Below, one piece after another: positions 8,595-19,320 of a DNA stretch of 64,000 nt. The first letter of the stretch is position 1, and each line of letters opens with the position of its first letter. This DNA is from Pseudomonas fluorescens. GTDB taxonomy: Bacteria > Pseudomonadota > Gammaproteobacteria > Pseudomonadales > Pseudomonadaceae. Both the position numbers and the translations under genes were made by a program. The DNA is taken from NCBI RefSeq assembly GCF_902497875.1, contig NZ_CABVHY010000011.1:124001-188000 (forward strand), given 5' to 3'. A model generated the notes under the pieces. The model was not told where the DNA came from. It worked only from the letters and a program-made list of their open reading frames with translations, and did not search any database.

Positions 8595-9245
8595 GTGGGC
8601 TGGCTGATCCTGGCGCTGATGGGCGCGGTGACGTTCATCTATGGGTTGAGCGTTCACGCCACCTTGCTGTGCCTGGTGGTCAAACCCTTGCCGGTGCTGG
8701 CGTTGCTGGGTTGGCTGCATGATGCACCGCCCAGTGAATATCGACGCTGGATCAGCCTGGGCCTGATTTTTTCCCTGCTCGGCGACGTGCTGCTGGCATG
8801 GCCAAGCGATTTGTTCGTGTTCGGCCTCGGGGCGTTTTTAATCGCGCACCTGGCCTATCTGAAAGCCTATCTGAGCGACTGCCGTCGGCTGGCATTGCTG
8901 CCTCTGTTACTGGCACTGAGTGTCGGCGCGCTGTTGCTCGGCGTGCTGATTGCCCATGGTTTGGGTCCATTGCTGGTTCCAGTAATTGTTTATGGCCTGG
9001 CCATCAGCGCCATGCTCTGGCGCGCGCTGGCACGCCTGGGCAGCGACGTCCCCAGGCGCTCGGCGTTGCTCGCGGCAGGCGGTGCCGTGGCGTTTGTATT
9101 CTCCGACAGTGTGATTGGCATCAACCGCTTCGTGGTGCCCTTTGAGGCCGCGCCCTACCTGATCATCCTCAGTTACTGGCTGGGGCAATGGGGGATCACG
9201 GCGTCGGCGTTCAACCAACAGAACGGCGAACGGCGCAATCCGTAG
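8595..9245 (+). CDS. YhhN family membrane protein (lysoplasmalogenase-like)
   Basis: A 216-residue integral membrane protein with about eight hydrophobic helices. It shows the YhhN/TMEM86 family landmarks: KPLPVLALLGWL, the aspartate in FSLLGDVLLAWP, AHLAYLKAYL, and the aspartate in FVFSDSVIGINRF. In animal TMEM86B and some bacterial homologues the family hydrolyses lysoplasmalogen. The bacterial substrate is unsettled, so a lysophospholipid-related role is inference. The start is a GTG 2 bases after the icp stop codon, implying translational coupling. The next ATG would remove part of the first helix. Confidence 0.85.
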   Translation: MGWLILALMGAVTFIYGLSVHATLLCLVVKPLPVLALLGWLHDAPPSEYRRWISLGLIFSLLGDVLLAWPSDLFVFGLGAFLIAHLAYLKAYLSDCRRLALLPLLLALSVGALLLGVLIAHGLGPLLVPVIVYGLAISAMLWRALARLGSDVPRRSALLAAGGAVAFVFSDSVIGINRFVVPFEAAPYLIILSYWLGQWGITASAFNQQNGERRNP

Positions 9246-9384
9246 CAGCTGGCGAAGCCTGCGTTCGGCTGCGCAGCAGTCGCAATTCGGACACCACGAT
9301 TCATCTGATGAACCGTGTGCATAGGTTTACGACCGCTTCGCCCGGATGCGGCCCAGACCGAACGCAGCCTTCGGCAGCTGCTAC
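9242..9384. repeat. degenerate REP doublet
   Basis: Arms at 9242-9270 and 9357-9384 are inverted copies of a GTAGCAGCTGGCGAAGCCTGCG variant. They are more diverged than the other REPs and probably represent an older insertion or a related subfamily. Confidence 0.75.
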
Positions 9385-9486
9385 AAAGGATCGCGTCTCC
9401 CGCAGCGCTTTATCAGACAACCCGCGCATCCGCGCGCCAACTTGGCTAAAATGCCGGCCTTTTCCACCGACACCGCCGGAACCGCC

Positions 9487-10230
9487 GTGAGCAAAGACCC
9501 CGATCGCCTTTTCGCCCAACCCCTGCCTCAGGTGCCGGACTTCGCCTTCAATGAGGACGTGGTGCGGGTGTTCCCGGACATGATCAAGCGTTCGGTGCCG
9601 GGTTATCCGACCATTGTCGAGAACCTGGGAGTACTGGCGGCGCAGTTCGCCCAGCCCAATAGCGTGCTCTACGACCTGGGATCGTCCCTCGGTGCCGTGA
9701 CCCAGGCCCTGCGTCGCCATGTGCGCACCGACGGTTGCCGGGTGATCGCTGTGGATAACTCGGCGGCGATGGTCGAGCGATGCCGCGAATACCTCAATGG
9801 CCAGGACTCGATGTTCCAGGAGTTGCTGCCGGTGGAAGTGATCGAGGGTGACATCCTCGCGCTGCAGTTCCAGCCAGCCTCGGTGGTGGCGCTGAACTTC
9901 ACCCTGCAATTCATCGCCCCGGACCAGCGCCTGGCATTGCTGGGCCGTATTCGCCAGTCGTTGTTGCCGGGCGGCGCACTGATTCTCTCGGAGAAATTGC
10001 GCTTCAATGATCCCGAGGAACACGCGCTGCTCACCGACCTGCATGTCGCCTTTAAACGGGCCAACGGCTACAGCGAACTGGAAATCGCCCAGAAGCGCAG
10101 CGCCATCGAAAATGTAATGAAACCCGACAGCCTCGAAGAACACCGCGAACGCCTGCTGGCGGCCGGGTTCTCGAAAGTCGTGCCGTGGTTCCAGTGTCTT
10201 AACTTTGCCTCGTTGATTGCCTTGCCATGA
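9487..10230 (+). CDS. cmoA: carboxy-S-adenosyl-L-methionine synthase CmoA
   Basis: Converts SAM plus prephenate into carboxy-SAM, the donor used by CmoB to make 5-carboxymethoxyuridine at tRNA position 34. About 247 residues, the normal size. The class I methyltransferase fold is visible: motif [15 protein letters not shown], the acidic end of strand 2 in [11 protein letters not shown], and the [11 protein letters not shown] strand. I chose the GTG at 9487, which gives the usual N-terminus ([18 protein letters not shown]). The upstream in-frame ATG at 9346 would add 47 residues encoded by a REP element. It overlaps cmoB by four bases (ATGA), so the two are translationally coupled. Confidence 0.95.
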   Translation: MSKDPDRLFAQPLPQVPDFAFNEDVVRVFPDMIKRSVPGYPTIVENLGVLAAQFAQPNSVLYDLGSSLGAVTQALRRHVRTDGCRVIAVDNSAAMVERCREYLNGQDSMFQELLPVEVIEGDILALQFQPASVVALNFTLQFIAPDQRLALLGRIRQSLLPGGALILSEKLRFNDPEEHALLTDLHVAFKRANGYSELEIAQKRSAIENVMKPDSLEEHRERLLAAGFSKVVPWFQCLNFASLIALP

Positions 10231-11183
10231 TTGATCTGTCCCCCCTCGCCCGCCGCCTGGCAGGTACCCCGCTGGCCGAATGGGCCAACACCCTGCAAGC
10301 GCAACTCGATACCAGGATGGAAAAAGGTCACGGCGACCTGGAGCGCTGGCAAAGCGCGCTGGATGCCTTGCCCAGGATCCAGCCGAGCGAGATCGATCTG
10401 CTCAACGGCCTGACGCTGGACACCGACTGCGACGAGCAAACCCGCGCGCAGATGCGCAGTGCGCTGATGGGCCTGTCGCCATGGCGCAAGGGGCCGTTCG
10501 ATCTGTTCGGGGTGCACGTCGACACCGAATGGCGCTCGGACTGGAAATGGTCGCGGGTCGCCCCGCACCTGGACCTCAGGGGCAAGCGCATCCTCGATGT
10601 CGGTTGCGGCAACGGCTACTACATGTGGCGCATGCTCGGTGCCGGTGCCGACAGTGTGATCGGCGTCGACCCGAACTGGCTGTTCTTCTGTCAGTTCCAG
10701 GCGGTGCAGCGTTATCTGTCAGAACCGTCGGCCTGGCATCTGCCCTTCCCCTTCGAAGACTTGCCGGCGAACCTGGAAGGCTTCGATACGGTGTTTTCCA
10801 TGGGCGTGTTCTACCACCGGCGCTCGCCGATCGAGCATTTGCTGGCGCTCAAGGACTGCCTGGTCAAGGGCGGCGAACTGGTGCTGGAAACCCTGGTGGT
10901 GGAAGGCGACAAGCACCAGGTGCTGGTGCCGGAAGACCGCTATGCGCAGATGCGCAACGTCTGGTTCCTGCCGTCGGTGCCGGCCCTGGAGTTGTGGCTA
11001 CGGCGGGCGGGGTTCAGTGATGTGCGCTGTGTGGATGTCAGCGTTACCAGTGTCGAGGAACAGCGTGCCACTGAGTGGATGAAGTTTCAGTCGCTCAGTG
11101 ACTACCTTGATCCGGATGACCACAGCAAAACCGTCGAAGGTTTGCCGGCGCCGATGCGGGCCGTTATCGTGGCTCGCAAATAG
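10227..11183 (+). CDS. cmoB: tRNA U34 carboxymethyltransferase CmoB
   Basis: Uses carboxy-SAM from CmoA to convert 5-hydroxyuridine at the tRNA wobble position into 5-carboxymethoxyuridine, widening codon reading. 318 residues, full family length. The N-terminal helical part includes [28 protein letters not shown] in overlapping stretches typical of CmoB. The Rossmann motif I is [15 protein letters not shown] and the second-strand acidic residue is in [21 protein letters not shown] is also a family hallmark. The start codon overlaps the cmoA stop. Confidence 0.96.
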   Translation: MIDLSPLARRLAGTPLAEWANTLQAQLDTRMEKGHGDLERWQSALDALPRIQPSEIDLLNGLTLDTDCDEQTRAQMRSALMGLSPWRKGPFDLFGVHVDTEWRSDWKWSRVAPHLDLRGKRILDVGCGNGYYMWRMLGAGADSVIGVDPNWLFFCQFQAVQRYLSEPSAWHLPFPFEDLPANLEGFDTVFSMGVFYHRRSPIEHLLALKDCLVKGGELVLETLVVEGDKHQVLVPEDRYAQMRNVWFLPSVPALELWLRRAGFSDVRCVDVSVTSVEEQRATEWMKFQSLSDYLDPDDHSKTVEGLPAPMRAVIVARK

Positions 11184-11214
11184 ATCGCAGTTTCCTGAGG
11201 TTACAAGGATCCAA

Positions 11215-11301
11215 TGTGGGAGCGAGCTTGCTCGCGATAGCATCACCGCGGTTTTTCAGATACACCGCAGGGCCTGCATCGCGAGCAAGCTCGCTCCCAC
11301 A
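11215..11301. repeat. REP doublet (TGTGGGAGCGAGCTTGCTCGCGA family)
   Basis: Inverted copies at both ends of this stretch, spaced by about 40 bases, between the convergent cmoB and tadA genes. This is the second REP family of the window. Confidence 0.92.
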
Positions 11302-11332
11302 GTAGATCTCCATTTGTATTCTAGAAATGCGT

Positions 11333-11830
11333 TCAGTCGGCTGGCCGCGCCCGCCGCGCCTTGAAAAACTCGCTCAACACCGCACCACACTCTTCAGCCA
11401 GCACCCCACCCTCGAACAGCACCCGATGGTTGAGGAAACCCTGGCTGAAGAATTGCCCCTGGCTTTGCACGATCCCGGCCTTGGGTTCCAGGGCCCCATA
11501 CACCACCCGCGCAATCCGCGAATGCACGATCAACCCGGCGCACATGCTGCATGGCTCCAGGGTGACGTACAACGTACTGCCCGGTAGCCGATAGTTGCTC
11601 GCCGCTTGCGCAGCAGCACGAATCGCCACCATCTCGGCATGGGCACTGGGGTCGCTGCCGCTGATCGGGCAGTTGAAGCCGCGGCCGATGATTTCACCAT
11701 CCTGCACCAACACCGCGCCGACCGGCACCTCGCCCAGTGCGGCGCCTTGGGCGGCAAGAACCAGGGCTTCGCGCATGAAGTCCTGATCGCGACTGCGATC
11801 GATGATTTGCGCTGGACGCATCTGACGCAT
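11333..11830 (-). CDS. tadA: tRNA adenosine(34) deaminase TadA
   Basis: Deaminates A34 to inosine in tRNA-Arg(ACG), which lets one tRNA read CGU, CGC and CGA. About 165 residues. The zinc-dependent deaminase signature is complete: His64-Ala-Glu66 (HAEMVA) with the proton-shuttling glutamate, and PCSMC with Cys94 and Cys97. The ATG at 11830 shares one base with the stop codon of the multicopper oxidase gene (TGATG), so the two are coupled. A further in-frame extension into the oxidase gene exists but would add non-family sequence. A second ATG three codons later is also possible. Confidence 0.95.
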   Translation of the reverse strand: MRQMRPAQIIDRSRDQDFMREALVLAAQGAALGEVPVGAVLVQDGEIIGRGFNCPISGSDPSAHAEMVAIRAAAQAASNYRLPGSTLYVTLEPCSMCAGLIVHSRIARVVYGALEPKAGIVQSQGQFFSQGFLNHRVLFEGGVLAEECGAVLSEFFKARRARPAD

Positions 11831-13203
11831 CAGGAGACCTCGATGGCGGCCATCAGGCCGGTTTCCATATGGTCGATCACATGGCAGTGGAACATCCACA
11901 CCCCCGGATTATCCGCCACCAGCGCCACCCGGGCGCGCTCGTTCTTGCCCAGCAGATAGGTGTCGGTGAAGTACGGGGTGATCTTCTTGCGGTTCGAGGC
12001 GATGACCTTGAAGCTCATGCCATGCAGGTGGATCGGGTGCTGATACTGAGTCATGTTCTTCAATTCGAAAATGTAGCTCTTGCCCTTTTTGAGCGTGGCA
12101 ATCGGGCGGTCGGCGCAGGTCTTGTCGGTGATGTCCCAGGCCTTGCCGTTGATCTGCCACAGGCTTGGAGGCCTATTCTCCACGTTCACCGAGACCGAGC
12201 CAACCCACTCGAAGTTGAAGTTGAGTTTCTCGGCGTTGGCGAGGTCCGGTTCGGCGATCGGGTTGGCCGGCAATGCGGGTGGCCACTCGGTCGGAGCATC
12301 GTTGTGCGCTACCGAACGGAACGTTCCCAGGCGCACCGGGCCATTGCGCAACGAGAGCTCTTCGCCGACCGGCGGCGCCTTGATCGCCAGGCAGATCCGC
12401 ATGCCGGGTCCCAGCCAGTATTCCTTGCCCAGCGGCCGCGGTTCGATGGGATTGCCATCCAGCGCGTAGATCTGCGCTTCGACGCCGGGGATGTTGAGGC
12501 GGTAGGTCAGGGTGTTGTCCAGATTAAGCAAGCGCACCCGGGTGATCTGCCCGGCTGGCAGGTCGATCACCGCCTGCGCTACGCCGTTAATGGTCGCCAG
12601 GCGTCCGGCCGTACCGCCACGGGCCGCTTCACGGGGAATACTGAAGGGCAAGTAAGCGCCTTGTTCGTCGACGTGCCAGCTCTTGAGGCTCAGGGTCCGC
12701 TCGTAGTTGAAACCGGTGGGCTCGCGCTCTTCGATGATCAGCGGTCCGACCAGCCCCTTACCCAGTTCTTCGCTGCTGTTCACGTGAGGGTGATACCAGT
12801 AGCTGCCAGCGTCCGGCACGCGGAATTTGTAGTCGAAATATTCACCGGGCAACACCGGCAACTGCGAGACGTAGGGGACGCCGTCCATTTCCAGCGGCAG
12901 GCGAATACCGTGCCAGTGAATGGTGGTCGCCACCGGCAGATGGTTGATGAAACGCACCCGCAGCCACTCGCCTTGGCGCACTCGCAGCTCGGTGCCCGGT
13001 GCCGAAGGACCAAAGGCCCAAGCCTCGGTTTTATGCCCGGGAACCAGTTCAACGTCCAGCGGCGCGGCGATTAGCTGATAATCGTGGCCCGCATCGGCGT
13101 CGGCCATCTTCCCCAACCAGTAGCGCGACGCACCGCCGGCCCCGACCCCGACCACCACAAGGCCGGCCAGACCACCGAGTATTTGTCGACGGGTAAAGGA
13201 CAT
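11830..13203 (-). CDS. cumA: Tat-exported multicopper oxidase (CumA type)
   Basis: A laccase-like oxidase of 457 residues exported by the Tat pathway: the leader begins MSFTRRQILGGLAGLVVVG. All copper ligand motifs are present: HWHG and YHPH for the trinuclear centre in the N-terminal domain, HPIHLHG, and finally FHCHVIDHMETGLM, whose methionine is the type 1 axial ligand. P. putida CumA has the same size and leader and has been linked to Mn(II) oxidation, although that assignment is debated. The ATG at 13203 is the start because it begins the twin-arginine leader; 47 further in-frame codons upstream encode nothing familiar. Coupled to tadA by a one-base overlap. Confidence 0.88.
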   Translation of the reverse strand: MSFTRRQILGGLAGLVVVGVGAGGASRYWLGKMADADAGHDYQLIAAPLDVELVPGHKTEAWAFGPSAPGTELRVRQGEWLRVRFINHLPVATTIHWHGIRLPLEMDGVPYVSQLPVLPGEYFDYKFRVPDAGSYWYHPHVNSSEELGKGLVGPLIIEEREPTGFNYERTLSLKSWHVDEQGAYLPFSIPREAARGGTAGRLATINGVAQAVIDLPAGQITRVRLLNLDNTLTYRLNIPGVEAQIYALDGNPIEPRPLGKEYWLGPGMRICLAIKAPPVGEELSLRNGPVRLGTFRSVAHNDAPTEWPPALPANPIAEPDLANAEKLNFNFEWVGSVSVNVENRPPSLWQINGKAWDITDKTCADRPIATLKKGKSYIFELKNMTQYQHPIHLHGMSFKVIASNRKKITPYFTDTYLLGKNERARVALVADNPGVWMFHCHVIDHMETGLMAAIEVS

Positions 13204-13423
13204 GGACTCAACTACCTCGCGTATCCGCAACAGGCCTGGGCCTGCAAAAAGCGAATACGATACACCCGCAGTTGAGAAACAGTAAGGGTGGCGCGGCGAC
13301 GGGACGCAGGGCCAGTGGCCGCAATTTCCTCTCCTCATCATCACCTCAGGCTACGCCCGGGGGCACATCCCCGCTATACTTGCCGGCTTTTCCTGAATAA
13401 ATGCCAATAGGGTCCCGCCGCGC

Positions 13424-16270
13424 ATGGATAAGACCTACCAGCCGCACGCCATTGAAACTTCCTGGTACAACACCTGGGAGTCCGAGAATTATTTCGCTCC
13501 GCAAGGCGCGGGCGATTCCTACACCATCATGATTCCGCCGCCGAACGTCACTGGCAGCCTGCACATGGGCCATGGCTTCAACAACGCGATCATGGACGCG
13601 CTGATCCGTTTCCGCCGCATGCAGGGTCGCGACACCCTGTGGCAGCCGGGCACGGACCACGCCGGTATCGCCACGCAAATGCTGGTGGAGCGCCAACTCG
13701 AAGCCCAAGGCCAGAGCCGTCATGACCTGGGCCGCGAGAAATTCCTCGAGAAAGTCTGGGAATGGAAGGATCAGTCCGGCGGCAACATCAGCCGCCAGAT
13801 CCGCCGCCTCGGCTCGTCCGTGGACTGGAGCCGCGAGCGCTTCACCATGGACGACGGCCTTTCCGAAGCCGTTAAAGAAGCCTTTGTGCGCCTGCACGAA
13901 GACGGCCTGATCTACCGCGGCAAGCGTCTGGTCAACTGGGACACCAAGTTGCACACGGCGATCTCCGACCTCGAAGTGGAAAACCACGACGAAAAAGGCT
14001 TCCTGTGGAACCTGCGTTATCCGCTGGCCGATGGCGCTAAAACCGCTGACGGCCTGGATCACCTGATCGTCGCCACCACGCGTCCGGAAACCATGCTCGG
14101 CGACGCCGCTGTCGCGGTGAACCCGGAAGACGAACGTTATAAAGCGCTGATCGGCAAGTTTGTCGAGCTGCCACTGGTAGGCCGCCGCATTCCGATCATC
14201 GCCGATGATTACTGCGACCCTGAATTCGGCACCGGCTGCGTGAAAATCACCCCGGCCCACGATTTCAACGACTATGAAGTCGGCAAGCGCCACAACCTGC
14301 CGCTGCTGAACATTTTCGACAAGAACGCCGCTGTACTGCCAGCCGCTCAGGTGTTCAACCTCGACGGCAAGCTTAACGAGCAAGTCGATGGCAGCCTGCC
14401 AGCCAAATACGCCGGCCTCGACCGTTTCGAAGCGCGCAAGCAGATCGTGGCCGACCTCCAGGCTCTGGATTTGCTGGTGAGCGTTGATGATCATGCCCTG
14501 AAAGTGCCGAAAGGCGATCGCTCCGGGACCATCATCGAACCGTGGCTGACCGACCAGTGGTACGTCTCCACCAAGCCTCTGGCAGAACCGGCGATTGCCG
14601 CCGTTGAAGACGGCCGGATTGCCTTCGTGCCCAAGCAGTACGAAAACATGTACTTCTCCTGGATGCGCGACATCCAGGATTGGTGCATCAGCCGTCAGCT
14701 GTGGTGGGGCCATCGGATTCCGGCCTGGTACGACGAGTCGGGCAAAGTCTATGTCGGTCGCGACGAAGCCGAAGTGCGCGCCAAGAACAACCTTGGCCCG
14801 GACGTCGCGTTGCAACAGGACAATGATGTCCTCGACACCTGGTTCAGCTCGGGCTTGTGGACTTTCTCCACCCTCGGCTGGCCGGAGCAGACCGAGTTCC
14901 TGAAGAAATTCCACTCCACCGACGTGCTGGTGACGGGCTTCGACATCATTTTCTTCTGGGTCGCCCGGATGATCATGCTCACCATGCACTTGGTGAAGAA
15001 CGAAGACGGCACTCCGCAGGTACCGTTCAAGACCGTCTACGTGCACGGTCTGGTCCGCGATGGCCAGGGCCAGAAGATGTCCAAGTCCAAGGGCAACGTC
15101 CTTGACCCGCTGGACATCATCGACGGCATCGACCTGGAAACCCTGGTGCAGAAACGCACCCAGGGCTTGATGCAGCCAAAACTGGCGAAGAAGATCGAGA
15201 AGCAGACCCGCGACGAGTTCGCCGAGGGTATCGCCAGCTACGGCACCGATGCCCTGCGTTTCACTTTCTGCTCGCTGGCCTCCACCGGCCGCGACATCAA
15301 GTTCGACATGGGCCGCGTCGAAGGCTATCGCAACTTCTGCAACAAGATCTGGAACGCCGCGCGCTACGTGCTGGACAAGGGCGAAGACTGTGGCCAGAAC
15401 GGCGAAGCCTTCGAGCTGTCCCTGGCCGATCGCTGGATCATCTCGCAGCTGCAACGCACCGAAGCCGAAGTGACCCGCCAACTCGACCAGTTCCGTTTCG
15501 ACCTGGCCGCGCAAGCCTTGTACGAGTTCATCTGGAACCAGTATTGCGACTGGTACCTGGAACTCTCCAAGCCTGTGCTGTGGGACGACAACGCGCCGGT
15601 GGAACGTCAGCGCGGCACCCGTCGCACGCTGGTTCGGGTGCTGGAAGTTGCCCTGCGCCTGGCGCACCCGTTCATGCCGTTCATCACCGAAGAAATCTGG
15701 CAGCGCCTGGCGCCGCTGGCCGGCGTTGAAGGCAAGACGATCATGCTGCAACCGTGGCCAGTGGCCAACGACGAACGCATCGATCCGGCAGCCGAAGACG
15801 ACATCGAATGGCTCAAGAGCCTGATGCTCGGCACTCGCAACATCCGTGGCGAAATGAACATCGGCCCGGGCAAGCCCCTGACCCTGTTCCTGAAAAACGT
15901 CAGTGCTGAAGATCAGCGTCGTCTCACCGAGAACGATGCCCTGCTGAAGAAGCTGGCCAAGCTCGAGTCGATCACCATTCTCGCCCCAGGCGCCGAAGCA
16001 CCGCTGTCCGCTACCGCTCTGGTCGGCGAGATGGAAGTGTTGGTGCCAATGGCCGGCCTGATCGACAAGGCCGCGGAACTGGCGCGCCTGGACAAGGAAA
16101 TCCAGCGTCTGCAAGGCGAAGTGCAACGGGTCGGCGGCAAGCTGTCCAATGCCGCGTTCGTTGACAAGGCCCCGGCCGAAGTCATCGACAAGGAACGCGC
16201 CAAACTGGCCGAAGCCGAACAGGCACTGGGCAAGCTGGCCGAGCAACATGCGCGGATTGCCAGTTTGTAA
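13424..16270 (+). CDS. valS: valyl-tRNA synthetase
   Basis: A class I aminoacyl-tRNA synthetase of 948 residues that charges tRNA-Val and edits mischarged threonine. The HIGH motif appears as HMGH at residues 47-50 after PPPNVTGSL, and KMSKS lies at 551-555. The editing (CP1) domain contains [16 protein letters not shown]. The C-terminal arm is the coiled coil typical of ValRS (residues about 880-945: [19 protein letters not shown] and following). A TATACT box lies about 50 bases before the ATG. A strong terminator follows. Confidence 0.98.
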   Translation: MDKTYQPHAIETSWYNTWESENYFAPQGAGDSYTIMIPPPNVTGSLHMGHGFNNAIMDALIRFRRMQGRDTLWQPGTDHAGIATQMLVERQLEAQGQSRHDLGREKFLEKVWEWKDQSGGNISRQIRRLGSSVDWSRERFTMDDGLSEAVKEAFVRLHEDGLIYRGKRLVNWDTKLHTAISDLEVENHDEKGFLWNLRYPLADGAKTADGLDHLIVATTRPETMLGDAAVAVNPEDERYKALIGKFVELPLVGRRIPIIADDYCDPEFGTGCVKITPAHDFNDYEVGKRHNLPLLNIFDKNAAVLPAAQVFNLDGKLNEQVDGSLPAKYAGLDRFEARKQIVADLQALDLLVSVDDHALKVPKGDRSGTIIEPWLTDQWYVSTKPLAEPAIAAVEDGRIAFVPKQYENMYFSWMRDIQDWCISRQLWWGHRIPAWYDESGKVYVGRDEAEVRAKNNLGPDVALQQDNDVLDTWFSSGLWTFSTLGWPEQTEFLKKFHSTDVLVTGFDIIFFWVARMIMLTMHLVKNEDGTPQVPFKTVYVHGLVRDGQGQKMSKSKGNVLDPLDIIDGIDLETLVQKRTQGLMQPKLAKKIEKQTRDEFAEGIASYGTDALRFTFCSLASTGRDIKFDMGRVEGYRNFCNKIWNAARYVLDKGEDCGQNGEAFELSLADRWIISQLQRTEAEVTRQLDQFRFDLAAQALYEFIWNQYCDWYLELSKPVLWDDNAPVERQRGTRRTLVRVLEVALRLAHPFMPFITEEIWQRLAPLAGVEGKTIMLQPWPVANDERIDPAAEDDIEWLKSLMLGTRNIRGEMNIGPGKPLTLFLKNVSAEDQRRLTENDALLKKLAKLESITILAPGAEAPLSATALVGEMEVLVPMAGLIDKAAELARLDKEIQRLQGEVQRVGGKLSNAAFVDKAPAEVIDKERAKLAEAEQALGKLAEQHARIASL

Positions 16271-16290
16271 CGGTAGATCGCAATGAAAGA

Positions 16291-16317
16291 GGGAGGCCTG
16301 TGTGGCCTCCCTTTTTT
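16291..16317 (+). terminator. Rho-independent terminator of valS
   Basis: GGGAGGCC and GGCCTCCC pair perfectly around TGTGT and are followed by six T residues, 20 bases after the valS stop. Confidence 0.95.
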
Positions 16318-16352
16318 ATGCCTGCCCCTTTTTCCAAAACACTGAGCCCCCC

Positions 16353-16442
16353 TGTGGGAGCGAGCTTGCTCCCGATAGGGTCCTGTCAGCCGACATCAAT
16401 ATCGAATGTTGCGGCCCCATCGCGAGCAAGCTCGCTCCCACA
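16353..16442. repeat. REP doublet (TGTGGGAGCGAGCTTGCTC family)
   Basis: Inverted arms at both ends; the left arm has CTCCCGAT instead of CTCGCGAT. It lies between the valS terminator and rlmF. Confidence 0.9.
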
Positions 16443-16543
16443 TTATTTGATCAGTGTTGCCACTTTTTGTGATCGACCCTGAAACAGGGTCGGATGTGGG
16501 ACAATACCCCTCACTTTGAGCCAGCCCCGAATCGACTTCGCCC

Positions 16544-17557
16544 ATGACCACCCCCAGAACACCGCACAAAAAGCCCCAGTCAGCGACTCCCGCCAAAGCT
16601 GCCGTTCCCCGCGAGAAGGCCACCCTTCACCCGCGCAATCGCCACCAGGGCCGCTATGACTTCGCCCAACTGATCAAAACCACGCCGGAACTGGCGCAGT
16701 TCGTGATCATCAACCCGTACGGCAAGGAAAGCATCGACTTCGCCAGCCCGGACGCGGTACGGGTGTTCAACCGGGCTTTGCTCAAGTCGTTCTACGGCAT
16801 CGCCCACTGGGACATCCCGGCCGACTACCTGTGCCCGCCGGTTCCAGGCCGCGCCGATTACGTGCATTTTCTGGCCGACCTGCTGGCCAGCGGCAATGAA
16901 GGCGTGATCCCTCGTGGCGCCGCGGTGAAGGTGCTGGATATCGGCATGGGCGCCAACTGCGTGTATCCGCTGATCGGTTACAGCGACTACCGCTGGCAGT
17001 TCCTTGGTTCGGAAGTCGACCCCAAGGCCATCGCCGCGGCCAAAGCCATTATCCAGTCCAACGGTCTGAACAAAGCCATCAGCTTGCGCCTGCAAACCAA
17101 CCCCAAGCAGATCCTGCTGGGTTTGCTCGAACCCGGCGAGCGGTTTGACCTGACCATGTGCAACCCGCCCTTCCACGCCTCCATGGACGAAGCCACCCGT
17201 GGCAGCGAGCGTAAATGGCGCGCCCTGGGCCGTGCCGACCCGAAACGCAAACTGCCGGTGCTGAACTTCGGCGGTCAATCGGCAGAGCTGTGGTGTGAAG
17301 GCGGCGAAGCACGGTTTGTGACGCAGCTGATCGCCGAGAGCGCGCATTTTCAGCAAAAAGTGCTGTGGTTCAGCACCCTGGTGTCGAAAGCCTCGAACCT
17401 GCCGGCGATCCAGACTGCGCTGAAAAAGGCCGGTGTATTGGAAAGCCAGGTGGTGGAGATGTCCCAGGGCCAGAAGCAGAGCCGCTTCGTCGCCTGGACC
17501 TTCCAGACCAAAACCGAGCAACAGGCCTGGCGCCAGCGCTGGGTTCGCAAGGACTGA
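16544..17557 (+). CDS. rlmF: 23S rRNA (adenine-1618-N6)-methyltransferase RlmF
   Basis: Methylates A1618 of 23S rRNA. 337 residues. The N-terminus is basic ([19 protein letters not shown]), as in the family. [16 protein letters not shown] opens the conserved core. The SAM motif is [16 protein letters not shown], and the catalytic motif for N6-adenine methylation is NPPF at 207-210 in MCNPPFHAS. The ribosome binding site before the ATG at 16544 is weak, but the start agrees with the family's basic head. Confidence 0.94.
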   Translation: MTTPRTPHKKPQSATPAKAAVPREKATLHPRNRHQGRYDFAQLIKTTPELAQFVIINPYGKESIDFASPDAVRVFNRALLKSFYGIAHWDIPADYLCPPVPGRADYVHFLADLLASGNEGVIPRGAAVKVLDIGMGANCVYPLIGYSDYRWQFLGSEVDPKAIAAAKAIIQSNGLNKAISLRLQTNPKQILLGLLEPGERFDLTMCNPPFHASMDEATRGSERKWRALGRADPKRKLPVLNFGGQSAELWCEGGEARFVTQLIAESAHFQQKVLWFSTLVSKASNLPAIQTALKKAGVLESQVVEMSQGQKQSRFVAWTFQTKTEQQAWRQRWVRKD

Positions 17558-17587
17558 CCAGGTGACGCCCGGGTAAAGCCCGGGCAA

Positions 17588-17629
17588 CAAAAAACCGTGC
17601 CCGGATCGCTCCGGAGCACGGTTTTTTTT
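17588..17629. terminator. bidirectional terminator between rlmF and the HU gene
   Basis: A long hairpin (AACCGTGC-CCGGA arms, loop TCGC) is flanked by A-rich sequence on the left and eight T residues on the right. It can stop the convergent rlmF and HU transcripts. A second GC-rich hairpin (CGCCCGGG/CCCGGGC) precedes it. Confidence 0.93.
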
Positions 17630-17637
17630 GCTGCGTC

Positions 17638-17919
17638 TTACTTGTTAACAGCGTCGGTCAGGCCTTTAGCCACAACCAGCTTGATAACTTTCTTGGCAGC
17701 GATTTCGATGGCAGCGCCAGTCGATGGGTTACGGCCAGTACGGGCAGGACGCTCGGTCACTTTCAGCTTGCCGATACCTGGCAGAGTGATTTCGCCGCCA
17801 TTTTCCAATTGATCAGCAACGATTTGGCCCAGTTGGTCCAGAGCGTTACGCGCGGTGGTTTTCGGCGCGTCGATGGCTTCAGCGATATCAGCGATCAGTT
17901 GGTCTTTAGTCATAGCCAT
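17638..17919 (-). CDS. hupN: HU family nucleoid protein (HupN type)
   Basis: A 93-residue histone-like DNA-bending protein with the HU order: helical dimerisation part (MTKDQLIADIAEAIDAPKTTARNALDQL), the GxGxxxV stretch (LPGIGKLKVTERPARTGRNP) leading into the DNA-binding arm, and the C-terminal helix. The RPARTGRNPSTGA arm holds the intercalating proline. P. putida carries a third HU gene, hupN, near valS, and this position fits it better than the lon-adjacent hupB. The symbol rests on that memory of synteny. GGAAGGAA precedes the ATG at 17919 with good spacing; a second ATG is two codons downstream. Confidence 0.88.
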   Translation of the reverse strand: MAMTKDQLIADIAEAIDAPKTTARNALDQLGQIVADQLENGGEITLPGIGKLKVTERPARTGRNPSTGAAIEIAAKKVIKLVVAKGLTDAVNK

Positions 17920-18315
17920 GGTGGTGTTCCTTCCCTATCAAATTCATTTGGATTGCAGAGTGCAGTGTCAGCCATCGAGCCAGGTCGCCTGGACCTGGCA
18001 CCCGATTACAAACCGCGACGAATCGGGGATGTAGATAACAAATTCAGGGTTTGGTTCGACCTGACAAATGCTGAATGCACGCTTAACGCCTTTACTGGGC
18101 GCAAGACCGGGCAAAACTAGCACAGAGACGGGGAAATATCCGCCTCTACCTACCCATTTGGTCAGCTTTATCGCACTAAAACCGTAAAAATTTGCATACC
18201 TGTGGTCAGACCGGCCCAAAAGGCCTGTCGGACACCGCCAAAACTAGCAGGTGCGGTACACTGGGCGCTTTTTCGGGGAGCTCGCCCCTCCCCCATTCAA
18301 CCAGCCGAGAAGCCC
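17920..18315. other. divergent promoter region, HU gene / yejK
   Basis: A 396-base gap between divergent genes. It is less GC-rich than the flanks. It holds the HU gene leader on the minus strand and, about 60 bases before yejK, a TACACT sequence that could serve as a -10 box. I found no gene or palindromic operator. Confidence 0.5.
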
Positions 18316-19320
18316 ATGCCGATCCGTCATTGCATCGTCCACCTGATCGACAAAAAACCCGACGGTACACCTGCAGTTCTCCACGCTCGCGACTCCGAAC
18401 TGGCGCAATCCCAGGCCATCGAGCACATGCTTGCCGACCTCAACGAGAGCTACAACGCCAAGCAAGGCAAAGCCTGGGGCTTGTTCCATGCGGAATCCGG
18501 GGCGCACCCTTTCAGCGGCTGGCTGAAGGAATACCTCGACGGCGGCAAGGACTTCACTGGCTTCAGCCGTGTGGCGGTCGAACACCTGCAAAAACTGATG
18601 GAAGAGTCCAACCTCTCGGTGGGTGGCCACGTGTTGTTTGCCCACTACCAGCAAGGCATGACCGACTACCTGGCCATCGCCCTGCTGCACCATAGCGAAG
18701 GCGTCGCGGTGAACGCCGAGCTGGACGTGACCCCCTCCCGCCACCTTGATCTGGGCCAGTTGCACCTGGCGGCGCGGATCAACATCTCGGAGTGGCAAAA
18801 CAACAAGCAATCCAAGCAGTACATCTCGTTCATCAAGGGCAAGAACGGCAAGAAGGTCTCGGAGTACTTCCGCGACTTCATCGGCTGCCAGGAAGGCGTC
18901 GACGGCCCTGGCGAGACCCGCACGCTGCTCAAGGCCTTCAGCGACTTCGTCGAAAGCGAGGACCTGCCGGAAGAGTCCGCCCGGGAAAAGACCAAGACCC
19001 TGGTGGATTACGCCAGCAGCCAGGCAAAAATGGGCGAGCCAATGGGGCTGGAGGAATTGTCCGAGCTGATCGACGAAGAGCGTCCGAAAGCCTTCTACGA
19101 TCACATCCGCAACAAGGACTACGGCCTGTCGCCGGAAATTCCTGCCGATAAACGCACCCTCAACCAGTTCCGTCGCTTCACCGGCCGCGCCGAGGGCTTG
19201 TCCATCAGCTTCGAAGCGCACCTGCTGGGCTCGAAGATCGAATACGACGAAGAAGCCGGGACACTGATCATCAAGGGCCTGCCGACCCAACTGACCGACC
19301 AGCTCAAGCGTCGCAACTGA
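18316..19320 (+). CDS. yejK: nucleoid-associated protein YejK (NdpA)
   Basis: A 334-residue protein of the YejK/37-kDa nucleoid-associated family. It opens with [17 protein letters not shown] and contains [37 protein letters not shown] and [19 protein letters not shown], all family landmarks. E. coli YejK binds the nucleoid and interacts with topoisomerases. I chose the ATG at 18316, where family similarity begins; the in-frame upstream GTG at 18202 would add 38 unrelated residues. It is transcribed away from the HU gene, which pairs two chromosome-structuring proteins at one locus. The stop codon overlaps the next start by one base. Confidence 0.93.
   Translation: MPIRHCIVHLIDKKPDGTPAVLHARDSELAQSQAIEHMLADLNESYNAKQGKAWGLFHAESGAHPFSGWLKEYLDGGKDFTGFSRVAVEHLQKLMEESNLSVGGHVLFAHYQQGMTDYLAIALLHHSEGVAVNAELDVTPSRHLDLGQLHLAARINISEWQNNKQSKQYISFIKGKNGKKVSEYFRDFIGCQEGVDGPGETRTLLKAFSDFVESEDLPEESAREKTKTLVDYASSQAKMGEPMGLEELSELIDEERPKAFYDHIRNKDYGLSPEIPADKRTLNQFRRFTGRAEGLSISFEAHLLGSKIEYDEEAGTLIIKGLPTQLTDQLKRRN

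Noticed and set aside
13346..16249. 967-codon minus-strand frame opposite valS
   Set aside because: Mirror of the valS gene, which has all synthetase motifs; length alone is not evidence in GC-rich DNA.
17968..18219. 83-codon minus-strand frame upstream of the HU gene
   Set aside because: No family match or binding site and not conserved in character; treated as part of the promoter spacer.
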